From Spirochaetia bacterium (GTDB lineage: Bacteria; Spirochaetota; Spirochaetia; Treponematales; Treponemataceae): a DNA stretch of 64,000 bases. The stretch is from positions 1-64,000 of the forward strand of contig JALELH010000012.1 of the NCBI GenBank assembly GCA_022768865.1. The letters are read 5' to 3'. Below, piece after piece: positions 58,944 through 64,000 of the stretch (positions within the stretch are counted from its first letter, which is position 1; each line of letters starts with the position of its first letter). A program made the position numbers and the translations under genes. The notes under the pieces are model-generated. The model worked only from the letters and a program-made list of their open reading frames with translations, did not search any database and was not told the origin of the DNA.

Positions 58944-59141
58944 CACAACAAAGTAGTACCTGCAAAACGATTCTGAAGGACTATCAGAACGATGTCCGTA
59001 ACCTTTGGGAACGATTTCCGTAGTCTGTGAAAATGATGTCCGTAATCTACGGAAATGATGTCCACTTACAGTGAAAATCGTATTTATAGTACTATCAAAG
59101 CGTTTCGTAAGTACTACGGAAGCATTATTTAGGGCCTATGA
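58944..59141. repeat. Tandem array 3: about 8-9 units of 22 bp (AAYGATGTCCGTANNCTACGGA-like) with covarying dyads
   Basis: Units begin at 58966, 58988, 59010, 59032, 59054, 59076, 59098, 59120. Confidence 0.88.
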
Positions 59142-59194
59142 AATAAAGAAACAAACTCTCCGACATACGCTTTCTAAATCTTTTATTGAAATTT

Positions 59195-59893
59195 TTATTC
59201 ATCCACAAGCCGGTATCCAACACCAATTTCTGTTTTGATGTATCTGGGTTTTGCTGGATTTTTTTCTATTTTACGCCTGAGTCCTGCCATCAGTGCACGG
59301 AGAGCCTGTGTATCATTTCCATATTCCACACCATAAACTTCGCGTAGAATATTTGCGGTTGTAAGAACCTTTCCCTGATTCTTAAACAGCAATGATAATA
59401 AAGAATATTCCATTGGCGTAATGTGAAGCTTCTGCCCGTTAAGTTCTACTATATGCTTTTCTAAATCCAGGCTTAAATCTCCTACCTTATAAATTTGCAG
59501 CCCTGTTTTGTCTGATGTCTGACTGCTATGGCGGAATGCAACTCTTATTCTTGCAAGAAGTTCTGTTGCAGAAAAGGGCTTTGTCAGATAGTCATCGGCA
59601 CCTAAATCAAGGGCGTTTGCCTTTTCCTTGTCCAAGTCTCTGGCTGAAACAATAATAATCGGAACCGTCGACCATTCACGGACTTTTTTAATAATATCAA
59701 TACCGTCCATATCCGGTAGACCTAAATCCAAAAGAATAAGATCTACGGATTGAGTTAAAATTGCTATCATAGCACCCTGTCCATTTCCAGAGCTTATACA
59801 TTTATAACCCTCGGACTGCAATGCATAAGTGATAAACCCTCTAATCTGGACATCATCTTCTACAATAAGTATCTTTTTTGCTATGTTACTCAC
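59195..59893 (-). CDS. kdpE: KdpE-like OmpR-family response regulator
   Basis: KKILIVEDDVQIRGFITYALQSEGY...LLDLGLPDMDGIDIIKKVREWS...C-terminal winged helix. Confidence 0.9.
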   Translation of the reverse strand: MSNIAKKILIVEDDVQIRGFITYALQSEGYKCISSGNGQGAMIAILTQSVDLILLDLGLPDMDGIDIIKKVREWSTVPIIIVSARDLDKEKANALDLGADDYLTKPFSATELLARIRVAFRHSSQTSDKTGLQIYKVGDLSLDLEKHIVELNGQKLHITPMEYSLLSLLFKNQGKVLTTANILREVYGVEYGNDTQALRALMAGLRRKIEKNPAKPRYIKTEIGVGYRLVDE

Positions 59894-60992
59894 TTTGAAT
59901 CACTTCTCCTTCATCCGCTGCTAGCGGCAGCGTAAACGTAAATCTTGCACCGCCTTCAGAAATATTCTCTGCGTTTATCGTTCCTCCGTGTGCCTTGACG
60001 ATTGCATCGCAAATAGGAAGTCCAAATCCGACACCACGTTTTGAATCGGCACTGTTTTTTCTGGACGTGTAAAACATTTCAAAAATGTTAGGCAAATCTT
60101 CTTCGCTGATTCCTTCGCCATTGTCTGAAACAATAAAAACGGCACATTTTGGTTTTTCTTCTACTGTAACTGTAATCTTTTGTTTCACAGTGGAATGCTT
60201 AATTGCATTATCAAGAAGATTTACAAGCACCTGTATAATCAGTTTAGCATCCATGGGCACCATAAGGATGTCATCAGGAAGTTCTATTTGTATATCGTAT
60301 TCCGGAGCTCGTTTTTTTATAATTTCCAGTGCATTTTCAATAATTTCATCTACCACTTCCGGTTGCTTTTGAATGGTAAGCCTGCCTTCTTCCACTCTCG
60401 TCATGTTCAATATATTTTCCACCAGAGTATGCAGCCAGTCAGCATCCTTCCATATTCCCTTTGCCAGTTCAAATCTTGGCTCCGTCTTACTTGACATATC
60501 CATGATCATTTCGCTTGTTCCCATAATTCCGGAAAGCGGCGTCCTTAAATCATGAGAAATTGCCCGGAGTATGTTGCCGCGATAATGTTCTCTTTCCGAT
60601 TTTTCTTTATAGGCATTTTTTTCGATTTCTCTTTTTCTTGCTTCTTCCATGCTTTTTTTCATCCGAATGGTCATGGTACTGGTGGCTATTGCAGTGAATA
60701 TCATGACTGCAAAAGTAATCAGATAACTTGGGTCACTTACAGCAAATGTATGTATTGGTTTTGTAAACAAGTAATTGAATGCAAATGTCGCCATAACAGA
60801 CGAAATGACTCCAAAAGCCAGATAATTGGTAAGCCTTGCCGTCATTACAACACCAAACAAATAGATGATTACAATATTTGTTTCAGGGAATCCGGCATAC
60901 CGGAAAACAAAACCTGTTACACTCGACAACAGGCAGATAAAACAAGTAATGGCAGATTCCTTACAATACGTCTTGATTTTTTCTTTTTCCAT
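59886..60992 (-). CDS. kdpD: KdpD-like histidine kinase lacking the N-terminal KdpD/Usp sensor region
   Basis: DUF4118-type TM region; HYRGNILRAISHDLRTPLSGIMGTSEM...VNLLDNAIKHS...GVGFGLPICDAIVKAHGG. Confidence 0.88.
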   Translation of the reverse strand: MEKEKIKTYCKESAITCFICLLSSVTGFVFRYAGFPETNIVIIYLFGVVMTARLTNYLAFGVISSVMATFAFNYLFTKPIHTFAVSDPSYLITFAVMIFTAIATSTMTIRMKKSMEEARKREIEKNAYKEKSEREHYRGNILRAISHDLRTPLSGIMGTSEMIMDMSSKTEPRFELAKGIWKDADWLHTLVENILNMTRVEEGRLTIQKQPEVVDEIIENALEIIKKRAPEYDIQIELPDDILMVPMDAKLIIQVLVNLLDNAIKHSTVKQKITVTVEEKPKCAVFIVSDNGEGISEEDLPNIFEMFYTSRKNSADSKRGVGFGLPICDAIVKAHGGTINAENISEGGARFTFTLPLAADEGEVIQSE

Positions 60993-62468
60993 ATAATTTC
61001 AAACCTTTCATTTTGGCTGCAATAGATGTAGTTCCCATATAGCAGCCAGATAGAATCGTAAATATTTCAAGTCTTCCAAGGAACATCCCGGCAATTTCAA
61101 CCAGCATGGTTGGAACATTTGTATCAGTTCCTGTAACACCAACGGAAAGTCCTACAGTTCCAAGAGAAGAAGCAAATTCAAAACTTGCATCGGATACTGA
61201 AACATTTGCAGTCATTGTAATCAGCAGAGTTCCAATCCAGAATATGCACAAATATGTCATCACAAATCCTATGGTATCCTTTAGCAACAAGTCTGAAATT
61301 CTTATTTTTCCTGACGCCATCTGAATTATTGGAAACATCACTTTTTTCTTTCCTGTGACTTTTTCATAAATCACTGCCTTAAACTGTTCACAGAGAATAT
61401 TCACCCTGCAAAGTTTTATTCCGCCGGCAGTAGAGCCCATGCCGCCACCAATCAGCATCATCAGAATCATAATCCAGATTGCTGCAGGATGCCAGTTGCT
61501 GTAGAATAACCAGTTGTAGACAATGCCGAAATAATATTAAACGCTGCAACACGGATTCCATCTGGAATTGTATTGCCTGATTTTAAAGCAAAAACTACAA
61601 CCGTTACAGGAACAAAAATCAGTAATAATCCGGCCATTAAACGGATTTCACTTAGCCTGCCAAACTGCTTTATTTTTCCATTAACAAGCAATAATAAAGC
61701 CGCAAAATTTGTTGTTCCAATAATCATTAAAATCATGGTAACAAGTTCAATTGAAATACTGTCATATGATCCTATGCTGTCTGCCTTATTGGAAAAACCA
61801 CCTATCGATAATGCTCCCATAGTATGAAGAATACTGTCAAACACCGGCATTCCGCACACTACATACATTATACTGCCAAGAAAAAGACATACAGCATATA
61901 AAAAAAATATTGCCCTCGCCGTAGACTTTAGATTTGGCATGATTTTATCCGTATGACCTTCTGCGTTATAAAGATTCATGGACTGTTTTTCCTGAACAAA
62001 AGATACCATAAACATAACAAATCCAAGTCCTCCGCAAAACTGCATAAAACTTCTATGGAATAAAAAGATTTCAGGCATCCTGCTGACGTCTGCGACAGAT
62101 AATCCGGTTGTTGTATATCCGCTTACAGATTCAAACAATGACTGAACAAATCCTAACTGTCCGGAAAAATAAAACGGCATTGCACCTGCAATAAATCCAA
62201 AAATCCATGCAAGAATAACAACTAGCGTGCTGTTCATTACAATCCGGCATTTAAATCTTTTTACCGAAAGCTCAATCAGAATTCCGATGATGATATAAAT
62301 AGCGGCAGGAATCACAAAAAATCTTGCATATTTCATTTCTTCCTTAAAGAACGGAATGACTGCAACAGGCATAAGAACCATAAGTCCTATAAGCACAAGA
62401 AGATTTCCGAAACTGCTTCTTTTTTTGCATTCCTCTTCTTCGCATTTTTTCATATTCACAATTATCAC
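60961..62468 (-). pseudogene. trkH: TrkH-family potassium transporter, split by single-nt frameshift at about 61500
   Basis: ORF 61467..62468 ends ...IISALSTTGYSTATGILQQSGL; alternative frame reads NWHPAAIWIMILMMLIGGGMGSTAGGIKLCR into ORF 60961..61470. Confidence 0.85.
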
Positions 62469-63127
62469 CGCCTAAATAAAAGCTGCATATCTTCTGCTTG
62501 TTTTGATCCGGATAACAACACCAGCAAATCACCCGGTAAAATCATTGTGTTTCCCTTTGGGATAATCGTGTTTTCCTGTCTGAGCACACAGCCTACAATT
62601 GTATCTTTTGGCATTTGAATTTCAGCCAGTGTCTTGCCGCATACATTGGACTGACCACTAATTGTTACTTCAGAAACACTTAGCTTGCGGTCTCCAACAG
62701 GAATGACTGTCGTAATTTCATCCACAAAAGCCTGCTGTTCTATCAGGCCAGATATGGCATTCGTAGCGCATACAACTCCATCAACGCCCATTTGCCTGAA
62801 AAACGCTGTATTTTCAGAATTATTGATTGTGCAGATTGTTTTATAGATATGGAATTTCTTTTTGCACAGTTCGCAAAACACAAGATTTGCATCATCGTTT
62901 TCCGTAACTGCAATGGCAATATCAAACCCGTAAATTCCTGCTTCCTGCAGTACATATGGTTTTGTTGCATCGCCAAAATATACGTCCAGTCCTTTAAGTT
63001 CTGAAAGTTCCTGACATTTATCATAATCCTGACAAATTGCCGTAACCCTATACTTTTTATTAAGCAATGAAACTGACATTTGCTTGATCATCTCGTATTT
63101 TCCTGAAATTAATACTGATTTTTTCAT
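62465..63127 (-). CDS. trkA: TrkA-like K+ transport regulatory protein (TrkA_N + TrkA_C)
   Basis: Rossmann-like N-domain; ELKGLDVYFGDATKPYVLQEAGIYGFDIAIAVTENDDANLVFC; C-terminal TrkA_C-like. Confidence 0.88.
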   Translation of the reverse strand: MKKSVLISGKYEMIKQMSVSLLNKKYRVTAICQDYDKCQELSELKGLDVYFGDATKPYVLQEAGIYGFDIAIAVTENDDANLVFCELCKKKFHIYKTICTINNSENTAFFRQMGVDGVVCATNAISGLIEQQAFVDEITTVIPVGDRKLSVSEVTISGQSNVCGKTLAEIQMPKDTIVGCVLRQENTIIPKGNTMILPGDLLVLLSGSKQAEDMQLLFRR

Positions 63128-63567
63128 TTTCTAAAGGCTCCTTTCTTGTCCAGAATACTTTCAATTTCATTTACTGAAAGAATTGCAGGACAAATTGTAT
63201 CAATTCCAAATTCCTGATAGACGCATTCCCTGTCAGAATCATATAGCCTGCATACAACCTGCGGGATGTGATAAACTTCCTTTGCAATCTGAGCTATCAT
63301 AATATTTGTATTGTCATTATTCGTAACGATAATAACAACGCCTGCTTTTTCAATTTCTGCATCCTTAAGTGCATCAATATTCCTTGCATCATTGCATACT
63401 GTAAGTCCGCCAAAGGAAGAATTCAATTTCCTAAAGGCGTCTTTATCTTTATCCATAACGCAAACATTTCCTCCCTGTTCATAAAGGGAATCTGCCAGAC
63501 TTGCTCCTAATCTTCCACAACCAATAATCATGGTGTAATATTTAAAATGACTGTTTAATATGCTCAT
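63124..63567 (-). CDS. TrkA_N-domain protein
   Basis: YYTMIIGCGRLGASLADSLYEQGGNVCVMDKDKDAFRKLN...NDNTNIMIAQIAKEV. Confidence 0.88.
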   Translation of the reverse strand: MSILNSHFKYYTMIIGCGRLGASLADSLYEQGGNVCVMDKDKDAFRKLNSSFGGLTVCNDARNIDALKDAEIEKAGVVIIVTNNDNTNIMIAQIAKEVYHIPQVVCRLYDSDRECVYQEFGIDTICPAILSVNEIESILDKKGAFRK

Positions 63568-63616
63568 TAAAAACACTCCTTTTTTACAATTTGATAATCC
63601 GTAAACTTTTGACATC

Positions 63617-63683
63617 ATAATTATACAGAAGAACCTGTGAATGGAGTGTGAGAATTATTGAATTCCTGTGAGGATTCTGTGAG
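63617..63683 (-). promoter_or_regulatory. Candidate KdpE-type operator/promoter
   Basis: Plus-strand TGTGA repeats at 63636, 63647, 63667, 63678 (spacing 11/20/11) just upstream of minus-strand TATAAT-like box at about 63618-63625. Confidence 0.5.
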
Positions 63684-63763
63684 AAATCAGTTTGAGGGCT
63701 GGAGTAACGTTCACAGTGATGAGAAGATTTCAGTAAAATCATACAAATCAGATAAAAAAACTC

Positions 63764-63795
63764 TTTGCCACAGAATTAATCCGCAGCAAAGAGTT
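63764..63795 (-). terminator. Intrinsic terminator for minus-strand gene entering from right
   Basis: CTCTTTGC...GCAAAGAG with minus-strand T run. Confidence 0.75.
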
Positions 63796-63812
63796 GTGCT
63801 ATTTTTTATCGT

Positions 63813-64000
63813 TTAGAATATTTGCCCTGGAAGTTTTAGTTTTTCTTTTGCAGGAAACTGTTTATCAAATTCTTCTACTTCGGCATCACTTACATAATAA
63901 CCTTGTGGAGTCTGGTAAACGCCTGTAATTCCATTTAAGAAACCAGGTTTTAATTCCCTGCACAAAAAGAATGAAGAATCGGCATCTTCGGGAAGGTCGT
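63813..64000 (-). CDS. C-terminal part of hypothetical protein (truncated by window)
   Basis: Minus-strand frame ...CRELKPGFLNGITGVYQTPQGYYVSDAEVEEFDKQFPAKEKLKLPGQIF-stop. Confidence 0.6.
   Translation of the reverse strand, partial: DLPEDADSSFFLCRELKPGFLNGITGVYQTPQGYYVSDAEVEEFDKQFPAKEKLKLPGQIF

Noticed and set aside
58944-59141. CRISPR or protein-coding tandem repeat
   Set aside because: 22-bp period has no spacers and is not a multiple of three; no ORF spans it
60085-61025. Several plus-strand ORFs over kdpD/trkH
   Set aside because: Antisense to well-supported genes; no RBS or domain support
61467-62468. Naturally split two-subunit TrkH
   Set aside because: Break falls within the pore-loop region and is explained by one nucleotide; an indel or pseudogene is simpler, despite the ATGA overlap
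1-64000. tRNA/rRNA genes, prophage, intact IS transposase
   Set aside because: No tRNA T-loop-like or rRNA sequence noticed by eye, no phage structural genes, no recognisable DDE/HUH transposase; Rpn-like genes are nuclease-family, not IS. A tRNAscan/ISEScan run would be decisive

Overview
This 64 kb window looks like a bacterial chromosome segment, probably from a Treponema-like spirochaete (taxonomy inferred from protein style, not tested). Left part, 1-12 kb: an accessory/defence region with McrBC (McrB carries an Mrr_N-like N-terminus), a C-terminal remnant of a type IIG-like R-M enzyme, a frameshifted GmrSD/DUF262 protein, three Rpn-like PD-(D/E)XK genes plus a 3' remnant that share flanking repeats, and an HU-like/DUF4469 gene with a structured leader. 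Middle, 13.4-33.9 kb: a cobalamin riboswitch and a nearly complete anaerobic B12 operon with several fusions (ABC-ATPase-CobQ, CbiJ-CbiE, CbiL plus a Cys-rich domain) and a lipoprotein CbiK separated from its C-terminal domain by an A_AAA_AAC-TAG slippery site. Next: CorA with a candidate leader-peptide/attenuator, HtpG and IorAB. A second accessory region at 43.6-51 kb holds BrnTA, a broken MazF, a broken PLD protein, a voltage-gated-like ion channel, a PD-(D/E)XK protein with a divergent XRE regulator, a TIGR02452/PARG-like protein and a WYL regulator. Right end: CysK, MetY, PaaK, MATE, GH26 and a TrkA/TrkH/KdpDE potassium cluster. The most unusual signal is three unrelated intergenic arrays (about 9.15, 38.65 and 58.97 kb) of 22-23 bp tandem units. 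Each unit has internal dyad symmetry, and in the third array the arms change sequence while symmetry is kept, which resembles compensatory evolution. All calls come from reading the sequence and the supplied ORFs; no searches were run.
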